Assembly: GCA_037447605.1 (NCBI GenBank)
Contig: CM074805.1
Coordinates: forward strand, 2,962,531-3,026,530
Reading direction: 5' to 3'
Length of the DNA stretch: 64,000 bases
From: Zygnema circumcarinatum
Lineage: Eukaryota; Streptophyta; Zygnematophyceae; Zygnematales; Zygnemataceae
Made by a program: the position numbers and the translations under genes. Below the pieces are notes generated by a model, which searched no databases, was not told the origin of the DNA, and saw only the letters and a list, made by a program, of their open reading frames with translations. Every line of letters starts with the position of its first letter. The stretch's first letter is position 1. Shown here in pieces: positions 48,197-59,587 of this stretch.

Positions 48197-51100
48197 ATGG
48201 ATATGCAAATGATTTGTCGTAAGCTTGAGCTGGAATCACCCCCAAAGGACGCCCTTCGGAAAGCAAAGGAGCTCATTCGCTTATGCTCTGCACGCTTCAA
48301 TGCGGCCTCTCTTGGAATTGTTAGCTCTGCTTCCTTCCACCTAGCTTTCACAACATTTCACAGACTGCTTTGCAATACAAATTAATGACAGACAACGCTT
48401 TTGAAAGGCTGATGCTTAGTCAGTGACATTGCCACAGATCAATCACATCTTGTCGTCCCTCTTTCCTTACCTGCCCTCCTTCCGATCTTCGTTTTTTCCT
48501 TCCATTTCTCTCTGTTTCCGACGTTCTCCTTCCAATCTTTACCTCACGTCTATCCTGCCTGATCCTGTTGCCTCCGCCGCACTTCCCAGTTCTCCTCCCG
48601 CCGTTGTTTTGACAGATTTTAAGCCTGTTTAGTTGTGTATAGTGCCATGCTTTCTTGGAGAACGTCATTTATGCCCGAACTGATTTGAAGAAGCTAGAGT
48701 TCAGTATGCTTCATCCAGTTCGGTATCTACAGATGCTCCTCTGTGTTTATGGCCGCTAAATTCCGAAGTAAACAGTTGCCATTCGCACCTACTACATTCC
48801 TGGTACTTTATTGAAACTCTTAAGGGAATGTAACCCGTTGTCGCCTCTGATTAAACGAAATGTTGGCCTGTGTACATGTGGCAGAGCGAGTATGCGAAAT
48901 CTGTGATTTGCTTGGAGCTAGCGTATTCTATGTGAGCCTACATTCTCTTCAAAAGTTAGAACTAAATTGTAGTCTTTGAACAAAGATATCTGCTTTAAGA
49001 GTCTTTTCTTATTCTTCGGTGACAGCCTTATCTTTTCAGGAAGTCAAGATGAAAGCACTAGCTTGGTTTGTAACTTGCCTAAGTGTACAGTAATGATCTC
49101 AAGGTGCAATCCTGACAGTAGATCCTTTCCTGAATACACCTTTGATTTGTTTGGAACTTGGAGGAGGTAGATTCGTCTGGTCTTTCACTGAGATTGAGAA
49201 TCAAAACAAGTGAATGCAGTCAATATACCATATTAGCTAAATTTGGCCTTCCAGCCCCATGATGATCAATGATCAGAATCAGCAAGCATAATAGGGGATG
49301 CTGCGATACAAGGCTTATCTTAACTCACTTGTCTAGTTTTCAAAGGGCAGAATTTCAAAATTTACAGGTAGAGCTCTCACTGCTCTTTTGACCATTAGGT
49401 TCTTTCTGACACCATGGGAATCCAGCCGAATGAAGAAGTTTGTATTGCGGCAATAGATTTGGTTCTTGCACTGAAGTATAACATCTTCATCACCTTTTGA
49501 CATACCATACGTATGATGTTTGGCAGGCTGCAGATTTCATTCGACAGACAAAAGGCTATACGGGCAAGTGCCATGTCTGAGAAGGCCTATGTGCGCTCCT
49601 TCATTGCCATGAAGAATGTTCTAGGTGTCAGGTATTGAACAGATTTATATGCCATCTTATTCACATCATTTGTTTGACAATTATTCATTATGTTGTTAGT
49701 CATCTTGCGGTGAGCCAATACGTCAACCTGGATTGCTTTCAAAGCAGCTCCTTTTGGAGCTTGTGCTTGATCTGACAGCTGACGGTGAGCCCATTTGTGC
49801 AGGCCTCGACTGGATATGCGACAACTGGCTATTCATTTTGGCTGTGCACGGCTGGTCGAGTCTGCACAGAGAACGCTTGCTCTGTAGGTGATATCATGAA
49901 TCCTAATGGGATCAAGTGTGATTGCTTGCACAAACTATTTCAGACTAGTGGTCGGATGGAAGGATGCTTTTACTCTAGCAAGTAGTGATATCGTGTTGTG
50001 CCAACAGTTGGATGTCGGTCACACTGGAGAAACATGCATGCCACAGGTTTACAATTTTAAAAGCACGGGTCAGGCCTTGCTCTCAGGGCAGTACATGATC
50101 TCCTGTGGACTCTCCCATTCACAGTCCTGAGTTGAAGCTGCAGAATGCATTGTGTGTTCTATTGGAGATAGTGTCGCAGATAACCTGGGATTGAACTTTG
50201 CGTACTTTTGACTTTTGCTCATTTCTTACTCACAAGATTTCTGTGGGGTTGTTTCCCTTGTGGCAGGCATAAGAAGCGCTTCATTGAAGGTGCGTACCAT
50301 GGAAGGAAAACGTTCAGAAGTCAATCTCTCCAATGTGGAGAAGTAGTCCAGCTGCCTGGCCAGTCTGTAACCAGCGAGGTTTGCAGGAAGATTAAACTGC
50401 TCCTTCACTGACAATTCCAGTTGCCGCATTGGAACTGGACAGGCCTACCAGCGGCACGACGAGCGGGTGTTGACTTTGATCGGCCGGTGTTTACTGCTGT
50501 GGCTTTTTTTCTCACATCACGGAAGAGTAAGGTAATTAGCATTCCAGACAATGTAGCTTTACCTCTGCCTCTCGAGAATTGCAGCCTCCTCTAGATGAAC
50601 AGCACAGTGCAGGGTGAGTCATCAGCAAGTTCAGGTTCAAGTTGATGCATCCTATAGTTACTTAAAGTAAGGTCTCCGAAGCAGGTATACTTGCACATTG
50701 ATGTTTACGGAAAGGGAAAAAATGATAATGATGAGACTCCGAGCCATCCATTTGCCACCTGTTACTTTAAGCGACAAAGACTCCATAGAGATTGTTTGGT
50801 GCAGTTGAAAGTGGATCATTCGTCTCTTCTGAAGATGTGTGGAGCATCCGAGCAGGAATTCGCCTCAGTAAGTCTACAAAAACGACGCTCGACACATTTG
50901 CCTTAGATGTGATTTTCAGATAATAAGGATGAAGATTTTTGCCTATCTTTCCTGTTTCTCAGTGCTATTATCTCTTCCCATACGCTGACCAGGTAGTCAC
51001 AGTGAACCGGTTCGAAAAACTGCACTTGTCATGAGCAACCCTTGGGGGAATAAGGCATCTGAATCATTGCATTCATAGCAAATTCCTGTGCATGGGAGTT

Positions 51101-52199
51101 GCCGCATTTCGCGTCTTTGACCAATTAGGCCCAAGGGTTCAGCATTTCAATTCTACTGTTAAAACTGATGATGCGTTGTCACATTAAGTCTGGTGTTTCA
51201 ATGGTTGCGCAGGTGAAAGCATCAATGGTTGACCTTTGCTTCGATGTTATAGGTGTCACAAAGAGAAAACGAAATCCAGACGATGTGAAAAGTAATCGCG
51301 GTAGGTTTCCATTCACTCAGACAGACTCAGGGTAAGTGAGGTTTCACTGCCTCTTTGGTAGAGGGTAATGCATGAATGAACTGCTGGGGATTGTAAGAAA
51401 AGGGTGTGAAAGATTGCTATAAGAATCAGGTTCATTATCGTTACGATGCCCGTGGGAAACTTTTCAGATGCTAACTGCATCGGGCCACAGGATTGTTCAC
51501 AGGATAACTGATATGCTTTGATTGATAGAGTAGCTAGCAAGCTTAAATGGTATATGGAGCTACTGATGACAGTCATGGACCGTCTCTTCAGTGGAGCGTC
51601 ATTCACAATTTACGCGAAAGTGTGACTTACGAAGGGGTTGGAGGGCAGATTTACTAGACTCCCAGGAAAGGAAAATCCACCAACAGGACGTTGAAAGTGA
51701 TAGTGACGAAGACGAAACGATTGGCAAGGATGTTGACGAGGAGGCGTGCGACTTGGTGTGTTCGAGTTCTATGACCCCATAACCTATATATTTGCTATGA
51801 ATTAATGGCAGCAAATTGCCTAAGCCCGGCGACAATATTGACCTGCAGCCTTGCTCCTGAACGTTCCACAGATCCCAGAGATGAAAAGGCCCCGGAAGGT
51901 TGCAATTAAACGGGATTACAACGAATGGAAGACAAGCGTTATGGAAGCAAAGGCTGTCATCGCACAGGCAGCAGGTATGCTTTTGATTATTGACCATACG
52001 GACGGAATTATAAAGCCTTATCCCCTCTATCTGTAGCGAAACAGATCCCTCAAAAATAAAATATAAAAAAATAACGCTGGCGTTATAGTCACCTTATTTG
52101 GGTCCGCTCAGGGGAGCAGGTGCTGCAGGTGCCAGCACCAGGCACTCCAAACAGAGTGCGCTGCCGTTTGCTCCTGCCCCGCCGGGTGAGAGCGTGTGA
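48197..52199 (+). CDS. ORC6: Origin recognition complex subunit 6
   Basis: Smallest ORC subunit, needed for licensing of replication origins in the nucleus; its TFIIB-like cyclin-box folds bind DNA. Eleven exons: 48197-48319, 49399-49475, 49527-49631, 49803-49883, 50267-50289, 50443-50531, 50805-50867, 51213-51300, 51649-51755, 51872-51974, 52129-52199 (930 nt, 309 aa; Arabidopsis about 284). The start has a strong CCACCATGG context. Recognised segments are CRKLELESPPKDALRKAKEL, AMSEKAYVRSFIAMKNVLGV, GVDFDRPVFTAVAFFL, LKVDHSSLLKMCGASEQEFA and VDLCFDVIG. The C-terminal part adds an acidic tract (ESDSDEDE) and a basic segment (MKRPRKVAIKRDYNEW). Exon 5 is a 23-nt microexon. The donor used for exon 4 is CT|GTAGGT; using the next GT three bases later would place a TAG in frame. 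Confidence 0.95.
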
Positions 52200-52843
52200 A
52201 TTTTGGACAGGACCGGACATGCGGATATCAGACTTCCAAGACCCTCTGGATCAGCGAAAGAGTGGCAGCCTGGAATCGTAAACACGATCGAGGACGTCAT
52301 TTTTTGTTTTTTGGTTGTTCATTCCATTCTAAGAGTTGTTTGTATCATTCCTGTAATGAAAGGCCGCGATGTTGTAACTTTTACCGATGGCATGCACTCG
52401 CAACGTTCAGCTGTTAGCTTGCTGTCTTGTTTGTTTGGCTGCTTGCTTCTGTTTTAGGCGGCGTGGTTGGGAATTAAGTAGTTCTCCGTGAAGGGCTGGC
52501 CGAATAAAGATATCGCTTTAGATTCAGGCATAGTTTGAGGTCACCTTCATCCATGCAGATGTTATCGGGAGTAGTCATATGGCATTGATCTCACGATTGA
52601 GCGTGTTATCTCTTAAATAGCTATATGGCTTTCCATTAGGTCTGCCATTTTGATGAGTTGCGCATGCCCTGTACTGGTTGTATACACTTTCAGGAACAGG
52701 CACAACATCATAACAACATGATGCGACACGAAGTGTGCACAAGGGCGTGCGCCCGCCAGCAAGCAGTCGCGATATTCACGACTCGACGCAATGAGCTACT
52801 ACACGGGCATCCAGTTGACGGACGGACCAGCGTGAGTACGGTA
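52200..52843. other. ORC6 3' flank
   Basis: Probably ORC6 3' UTR and short intergenic sequence. A partial copy (19 bp) of the dispersed motif, TGGCATTGATCTCACGAT, stands at about 52580-52597. No gene is recognised. Confidence 0.45.
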
Positions 52844-53400
52844 CAGTAGGGGGTCCTCATATTTTCCACCCTGGTTCCGGCCAATATGAGGCGAAAATAT
52901 TAATTTTGCATATATAAGGTTCTGGGCGGTATTATGTTAGAGTTTATGTTGGACCGTACATATCGTATCGTATTATATCATACCGTATCGTACTGTATCG
53001 TTTAGTATCGTATCGTATCGTATCGTGCCATATCGTGACGCATATACAGTTTTCCGCTTTCTGTTGTTCGTCTCAGCTCGTACGGCTCGTACGGACAATA
53101 CCCTATCGGGGCGTTTCGTATCGTATCGCCTCGTATCGTATAGTATCGTACCGATCGTTTCGTATCGTATCGTATCGAATCCAGGAAGCAGGGGAGAAGA
53201 GCGAGCGCCTCTTACGGCGGCACGAGCGGGGAGATTAGGTGAGTTTTGCGTAAGCCCGTAACGGCTAGTACAGATAGTACGGACAGTACGGACAGTACGG
53301 CTAACACAAGTTACCGTACAAAAAGGTGGTTTCGGCAAAATCGGGGCGAAAATATTGAGGACGCACTCCTTAGGGTGGTAAATACGAGGACCCCCCACTG
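52844..53400. mobile_element. Mariner-like MITE (family B), full-length copy
   Basis: The inverted termini of about 30 bp read CAGTAGGGGGTCCTCATATT on the left and CAGTGGGGGGTCCTCGTATT from the right, both followed by a CCACCCT block. TA flanks both sides (52842-52843, 53401-53402). CAGT ends with TA duplication are typical of Tc1/mariner derivatives. The interior matches 24762-25236 in several blocks and is rich in CGTAT/CGTAC runs. It is non-coding, 557 bp. Confidence 0.82.
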
Positions 53401-54450
53401 TAGAGGGTTCGGGAAGGTATTGTACCGTAGTGCATAAGGGGAGATCAGGACTTCGATGTGTATATGGATGGAGGGATGGATGAGATTCTGCCGTCAGCCT
53501 CCATGCCGTCCGGCATCCTCCTCGGCTACTGGTCACGGAATTGCCGCGTCTCGTCATAGAATCGGGTCTTAAGCGACCGTACAGTGGCCGACCTCGTCGT
53601 TTTTCTCTGCGGCGAAGCGTGGCCGTCGCGTAACCCGCCCGCCCGCCTGCCCGCCCGCCCGCTGCCTCGCGTCCGGGTCACGCGGTCACGCCCAGTTCCC
53701 GGTTCGGGCAGAAAGGGAAAATACACCCTTTTTGGGCTCCCCGCTCAATGCTCGCCATCCGATGCGTGCGTCACCGCCGCCGTTCGCCGATCGGACGGTG
53801 GCGCTTGACAGACAGTCTCGGCCACCGTAGCGGACGCGCGCCGGGCAGTAGTATCTTGTCCCTTCCGAAAACAATTTCTTTGAAAAGTGCTGTACCGAGT
53901 GGATGCAGCAAGGCACGTCCGAAACCGGTACTCCGCGAGCACAACGCGCTGTGGGAGGGAACTTCCCATTTGCTCTCCGAACCTCGTTCCAAACCTTTCC
54001 CCAGCCTCCCAGCCAGTTCCTCCCCTCGCCTCGGTACACCCCCCTCTCCTATGATTGGTCCCTCGGCCCTCCAAAACGCGCGAAGCCTGCCAAACGGGAT
54101 CCGGGGCTGCAACGAAGGTACACGTGGAAGTTCGGCTCGCGGAGGGCCACGCGCAGCGCTATGCATAGGCGGTAGGGTTGGGTGCACGGGGGCGCGGGCA
54201 TCCCCGCGGGGGCATGCCCCCCATTTTTGACCGTCCGTGCCCGGGGCACGCCTCGTGCGAGGATGCCCGTACATTTCGTGCCCCCCCGCGCCCCCTGTCA
54301 CGTGACGCTTACCCAGTACGGCCGGGGCCGGGACGGTGACGATTGATGAGTAGCGTTCACTCTCTTTCTACCGCAACAAAAAAGAAACGAGAGAAAAGGC
54401 ACTAGGTAAAATAGTGTGGCATTGATCTCACTCGATAGAGAATGAGAAAG

Positions 54451-54494
54451 TGGCATTGATCTCACGATGGCGATGCCATCAAATGTACATGGAC
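54451..54494 (+). repeat. 44-bp dispersed motif
   Basis: Reference copy of the motif. It contains GATGGC-GAT-GCCATC, a small inverted repeat with a 3-nt loop, followed by AAATGTACATGGAC. A half copy (TGGCATTGATCTCAC) stands just upstream at about 54416-54430. Other copies: 25463-25506, 8952-8995, partial at about 52580. Confidence 0.7.
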
Positions 54495-54912
54495 AAAATC
54501 AGCATGGGGAACCACGAGGAACTGGTCGCAAAAGACCTAACTAAGCACAAAAGAAAATTACTCAATAACTTTGTGTACATTATTACTAACAAGCAACAGT
54601 TCATTCAATTTTGTTGTCTTCACGACCTACTCAAGACACCCTCCTGCCTCTTTCTCCCTCCTCTTGTCTCCTTGCCTCTGGCCTCCACCTTCCTTCTTAC
54701 CTCCTGCTTGCCTCCTGTCACTTGCCCTCTGGCCCTTGCCTCCTCCCTCCTCCCTCCTCCCCCTTGCCATGGCTACTACAACAAATAATAGAAGCCATGT
54801 CTGGAAGCATGTAATGGAAGTTTCTGTTAGTAATGGGGGGCTCTTTGGGGAAAAAAAAGAGTGGGAAAGTGAAAAAAGTGGGAGAACGTGGGAAAAAAAA
54901 AAAAAGCCGAAA

Positions 54913-55256
54913 GTGGGAGACCGATTTCCGATAGTAGTAGAAGCAGTAGGAGTAATAGAGTAGTAGTAGTAGTAGTAGTTGCTGGGGGTGGGACATATAG
55001 TCGTAGCATTGGTGGTGTTTCTCTTAGTAATGGGGGGCTCTTGGGAGGGTGCTGAAAGTGGAAGACCGATTCCTGCAATGAGAAGTGGGAGACCGATTTC
55101 CGATAGTAGTAGAAGCAGTAGGAGTAATAGAGTAGTAGTAGTAGTAGTAGTTGCTGGGGGTGCGACATATAGTCGTAGCATTGGTGGTGTTTCTCTTAGT
55201 AATGGGGGGCTCTTGGGAGGGTGCTGAAAGTGGAAGACCGATTCCTGCAATGAGTT
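54913..55256. repeat. 172-bp tandem duplication
   Basis: Two head-to-tail copies start with GTGGGAGACCGATTTCCGAT at 54913 and 55085 and are almost identical. Each contains a TAG trinucleotide run and the block GGGGGCTCTTGGGAGGGTGC. No coding potential is recognised. The near-identity suggests a recent duplication. Confidence 0.85.
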
Positions 55257-55787
55257 TTGTTTTCATTCATTGAAGGCTATTGTGGAAAATCGTTCTTCAA
55301 TTTAACTGAATCTTGTTCTGGTTCAAATTTCTCCATAATTTCTTTGATATTTTTGAGGTTTGTGCGGTCTCTGCATATTTAGAATCGGAGTGTGCAATCT
55401 GTATTGAAGTACAAAGCATTTACAGTTATATCGGGTAAAGGTGGGGGCGGAGGAGGGTGAGAGGCGGGAGGCGGGGGGCGGACAAGAGAGACGAGGGGCA
55501 GAAGTTGAGAGATACCTACGAGAAGAGGCACAAGGAGAGTTGCGAGGTGAGAACTAACAGTTATAAAACAGTGCTGTGCTGATCCTCAGTGTCGAGTGCT
55601 CACGGCTGAATGCTTTCTGTTCACTGCTGAGCACCGCCCATACTTTTCATATTTTCTCCGTACATTATGTACCGTGAACCGTACATTTCGTACATCCATC
55701 TGTAGTTTTCGTACCGCCAATCGTACCGTTTTTTAATATTATATTCTTTTTTTGTCCGATTGAAAATGCTCGATCTAGTCACGTCAC

Positions 55788-55832
55788 GGGGCATGAAAAA
55801 GGGGCTTGCCGCATGCCCCTTTTTCATGCCCC
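55788..55832. repeat. Perfect 18-bp inverted repeat (hairpin)
   Basis: GGGGCATGAAAAAGGGGC at 55788-55805 is followed by a 9-nt loop and its exact complement at 55815-55832. It lies in non-coding sequence next to a G-rich run. Its role is unknown; it might be the end of an unrecognised mobile element or a transcription-blocking structure. Confidence 0.8.
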
Positions 55833-56006
55833 GGGGGGGAGGGGGCACGTGCCCCGGTCGGAGAAGGGCCGTGCCCCCAACCGTAGCAGGCGGGCGCTAG
55901 GGGCGGGCTGGTGGTGAGCTGGGGCTGGCTGGCGGGCGGGCGGGAGAAGGCGGGAGGGGACGCCATGGGCATGGGCATGGGCATGGGCCGCGCCTTCGCT
56001 CCTTCC

Positions 56007-56060
56007 GCCGCCGCGCGTCTGCACGCTCTGCTCGCCGCCGCGCGTCTGCACGCTCTGCTC
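56007..56060. repeat. 27-bp exact tandem duplication
   Basis: Two perfect copies of a GC-rich 27-mer (56007-56033, 56034-56060) are followed by the first 10 bases of a third. In one frame the unit encodes an Ala/Leu-rich nonapeptide. It lies about 600 bp upstream of the DUF1639 start. Confidence 0.85.
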
Positions 56061-56657
56061 GCCGCCGCGCTGCTCACTTCTGCATTCTCGGCTGCCGCGC
56101 AGCAGGTGCCGCCAAGGCTGAAGCTAGATAGGGTTGCGACAGGCTGTCTGTGGCTGGAAGGCATTACATGATTGGATAACGGCATATGGAACGCGGGGAG
56201 GCAGAGATTGGTATGGCAGGAGTTTCAGCAATTCGGCTGCTGGTTCTTTCTGACGAGTAGTAGGATAGGCCTTTGTATGGTGATCGTGGAATTTTGAGAA
56301 GCCGTCGCTTATGCTCGACCTCAGCTGAACATGGAACGCCGACAATAGTCTAGCGAGTAATATGTAGGCTAGCTGGCTTCTGCAAAGTTTCCGTCAAATA
56401 GCTGTCATTTGATATTTTTCCTCAAAGATTGGACCTCGAGGGTCATCGTAGTGGCGTTAGTCATCCGTCACATTCACATTACATGCCGACTGTTGTGCAC
56501 GTAATTTCGCCTATCGACATTGTTTCTTCTCCTCAGCTAGATTCCGAGCAACTAGTAAGTTTGGCTCCAAGATGTTGCAAATCTGAAGGTTTCTTGTGCA
56601 TGCTCTGGAGAGTGCTGGTATAAACGTATGGACTCACGCAAATTTGGATTCTTTTTT

Positions 56658-59587
56658 ATGGCCGCAGCAGATGATGGTCGCAAGGAAAACTGCAGCTCGT
56701 GGGGCCTCGTGCACTTCAGCGTTAGCGGGCGTCTCCGGGTAACTCGCCTTTCAGAACATGCAGCCGGTTAGCTGTAGCCAGTGGGACCCTTGTCCCTTTC
56801 GACATCGAATTTCCTGAAGTGTGGCTAAGCGTGCCGTGAGCGGCCTCTAACGCTAGTTGTGGTCCTTGCAGGTATTCTGCAGACACTGCTCTGCAGATTA
56901 CACCATCTTTTGTATCAGACCAAGTTTGTAAGGAGGAGTTTTCAACGACATTTTTCAAACATGGGAAAAGGTAACCTCGTCAGATACACGTCAATTTGTT
57001 CTTTTCCGTCTCTTGGTCTTGAATCCCTTGTCGCCGCAAGCTCCTCCTTTCGACAGTTCCACGTCATTGTTTTCTGCACGTTGCTGTGCTTTTGAACCAC
57101 GAAACTCTCCCATATTTTACATTCCAATGCCAAATTACCCCCATCGAAGGAGAGATGAATGCAATTCTTTTTGCGATAAAGACTTCTAGATTTGTGTTGG
57201 GCAGTTTTTAAGCCGCTGTAGTTATTAGGTAGAACCAGTTTGGACAAGATGTATCAAAGGCTGAGAGCAATGTATAGCTTTCTGCCCCCTTTGGCTTTCT
57301 TTGACGTGCAGCGAATCCATTGTTTTTGGAGCTCCGAGCAGTTTGTGGTGATTTAGTGTTTCGTACTGATCATCGTCCCGTGGTCACATTTTGGTCCCTC
57401 CATCTGTCAGGCGGAGGAGTCCAACTGGGGAGATTCCGTCAAACGGTCATGGGAAGGTGTTGGCAAACTCAGAAGGGGTGAAGGACAAAGAGGTCAGCAG
57501 TAATCAGGATGGTTTGTATCCTCCCAGTAGGGGTACTGAAAGCGAAGTCATAGAAGCTAGATTAAAGGGTTTTGATTTTTCTCGAGCTGAGAGAAGCACA
57601 TCGGGTTGTGAAGGTGGCCCTTTCATGGCAAGCCATCTGGAAGGGGACATGGAGGGTAATTCAGTCTCCCAAGAGCTTCTTTGTAACGAGCTACGTTGGG
57701 GTCAGAGAAAACGACTGCGCTTTGCTCGGTCAGACTTACGGAATGGGGCAGATGAGGTGGATGGAGAAGGAAAGAAGCGTTGTAGGAGTGGCACTGTAGC
57801 TGGCACAGGACATCAGCCATCGTCACTTTTCCATGCAGAAGATTTGCGTCAACGCGTTTCTTCTGGGCCATGGTTATCTAGAGATGTCGCTGGAGTGGGC
57901 CGAAGGTGCGCTCAGAGTTCCTTGTTTCCAGCTGTTATACTCTCCTTGTCTATCATGCTGCTGTTCAGATTCTGGAGCACTTGGAATCTGTGAATTGAAG
58001 GTTTAGTCTGAGGCGATCGTCAGTCTATCATAAGCTTCATTGGTTCTTGAATGTTGGTGAGCCCTTGCGCTTACCAGAATGGGGTCTAGTCCATGCTTGC
58101 ATGACCAATCCCATTCCCGCCGATCTTTTCTCCTGGAATGTTGGTGCAATCAGTGGAGAGAACTAACTGGAGGGGAAGTCAAACAAGGGCGGGAAAGTGG
58201 GAGGGAAGATAAGGGGAAAATAGTTGAATGGGCTGCCCTCGAAGTGTTAGCTTACGTTTACTCGTCATATTGTAATGTTCAGGGCTGCGGAGCGGAGTGT
58301 CGGTGCACCTTCATCTAGCCAAAAACGTGATGGTGGGAATGCAAAGGTGAAGAGCGAAGGGAAGTCCAAGGCCTCTCAAAATGCCCGTGAAGCTGGAAAC
58401 TTATCCAGTCGAGAGGAAGATGCAACTCCTGATTGTTTACGGGTGCATCATTCAAATCACTGGGCCAGCAATTCCCCAGAGCGTAGCAATGGTGGGGCTC
58501 TGGAGACGGGACTTCTTCAGGAAAGGCGGTACATTCAGCAATGCTTAGTGAACCCCGAGCTGGTAGAATTGCCGAAGTTTCTGCTTTCGTTATCAAGAAC
58601 TGAGAAAGAAGATGATTTTATGGCGATTAAACGATCCAAGCTTCCACAGAGGCCTCGTAAGCGGCCAAAGCTTGTTGAGAAAGGACTACAGGTGAGAGCA
58701 GTCTTCCTGGGGATCCGAGTGATGGGATTTGAATACTAAGTTCAGTTGCATCGTTATCTACATTCTTTTTGAGTTAGTTGTACCTTGGCTCGTGAAGAGA
58801 CAGGGAAAGAAAGCACTCCAATTTTGGGTCCTAAAGTTTTGCAGCTTTTTGCTTGCGATTAGTTCTTCAGCCTGCAGGGCCTGTATGGTTGACCAAGTGA
58901 TGTGCTCTCCCCTGTCGCTTAATACATGGCCTCTCCAGTGACTAGCATGTGTGGCTGTCGTTACGCTCCTTATGACCTCTACATTGACAAAGTGGGGAGA
59001 TCTTAATGTATGTTGTGAATGTGTACTGGCTTATGAAGGTTTGCTGCTGGCACTCAAACTTTGTAGCAGAAGCTGGGATTCTATTACTCTTCATTGTCTT
59101 CTTTTCGCATACAAGTAGCTTCTGCTGAATAAAAGACGCCCTTTGACTTTTTCTGTGCAGCGCTTGCTACCCGGTGCTTGGTTATGTAATTTGACGCGGG
59201 AAAGATATGAAGTGCGGGAGCGCAAAATAACTAGAAAGGTTTGCTGCTGCAGTCCCTTTTTTATGTCATTTCTTACATAGTCAGTTTTTTTGGATATCCT
59301 TCTCAGTTTCATCGTGTCACATTCTTCGTTCCTGCAGAGTGCTTGCTTAGTTGTTATGGTTCATTTTGGCTGGTCACCTCGGAGTTGTCCAACCGAGTCC
59401 ATGTTTGCTTTGCCAGAATCCTCTATTCTGTTCATATTATTTTCGTGTCTATCGGATAAGCTCCACTCTTGTCAGAAGTCGACATACAAATTCTTCTTTG
59501 ACGGTTGGACCTCTGTCACATTGCCATGTGCAGAAACCAAGAGGTCTCAAGGCTATGCATGGAAATGTAGACAGCGACACCGAATAA
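56658..59587 (+). CDS. DUF1639-domain protein
   Basis: Six exons in consistent phase: 56658-56738, 56872-56927, 57411-57905, 58283-58691, 59161-59238, 59534-59587 (1173 nt, 390 aa). The recognisable part is RPRKRPKLVEKGLQ (end of exon 4) joined to RLLPGAWLCNLTRERYEV (exon 5), about residues 334-365. This is the conserved core of the plant DUF1639 family. Function of the family is unknown; the basic patches suggest nuclear localisation (inference). The first two exons encode MAAADDGRKENCSSWGLVHF and a Cys-rich segment, VFCRHCSADYTIFC. They were chosen because donor and acceptor phases fit, not by homology, so the 5' end is less sure than the 3' end. The middle exon is Gly/Ser/Arg-rich and probably disordered. 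The gene ends about 1.2 kb before the next plus-strand gene. Confidence 0.75.

Larger units (their letters stand above)
53403..56657. other. Repeat-rich and GC-rich intergenic region
   Basis: About 3.25 kb before the DUF1639 gene. It holds a GC-rich block (53580-54340), one copy of the 44-bp dispersed motif, a 172-bp tandem duplication, an 18-bp perfect palindrome and a 27-bp tandem duplication, listed separately. Overlapping frames of 100-200 codons in the GC-rich block have no domain. A frame starting at 55965 (MGMGMGMGRAFAPSAAAR) looks signal-peptide-like, but it could not be joined to any other exon and is not called. Confidence 0.45.

Noticed and set aside
53748-54301. Frames of 160 and 176 codons in the GC-rich block
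   Set aside because: Mutually overlapping on opposite strands, no family motif, no initiator-splice structure.
55965-56171. Alanine/leucine-rich signal-peptide-like frame
   Set aside because: Built mainly of a 27-bp tandem repeat, and none of its donor options fits the phase of the following DUF1639 exons.
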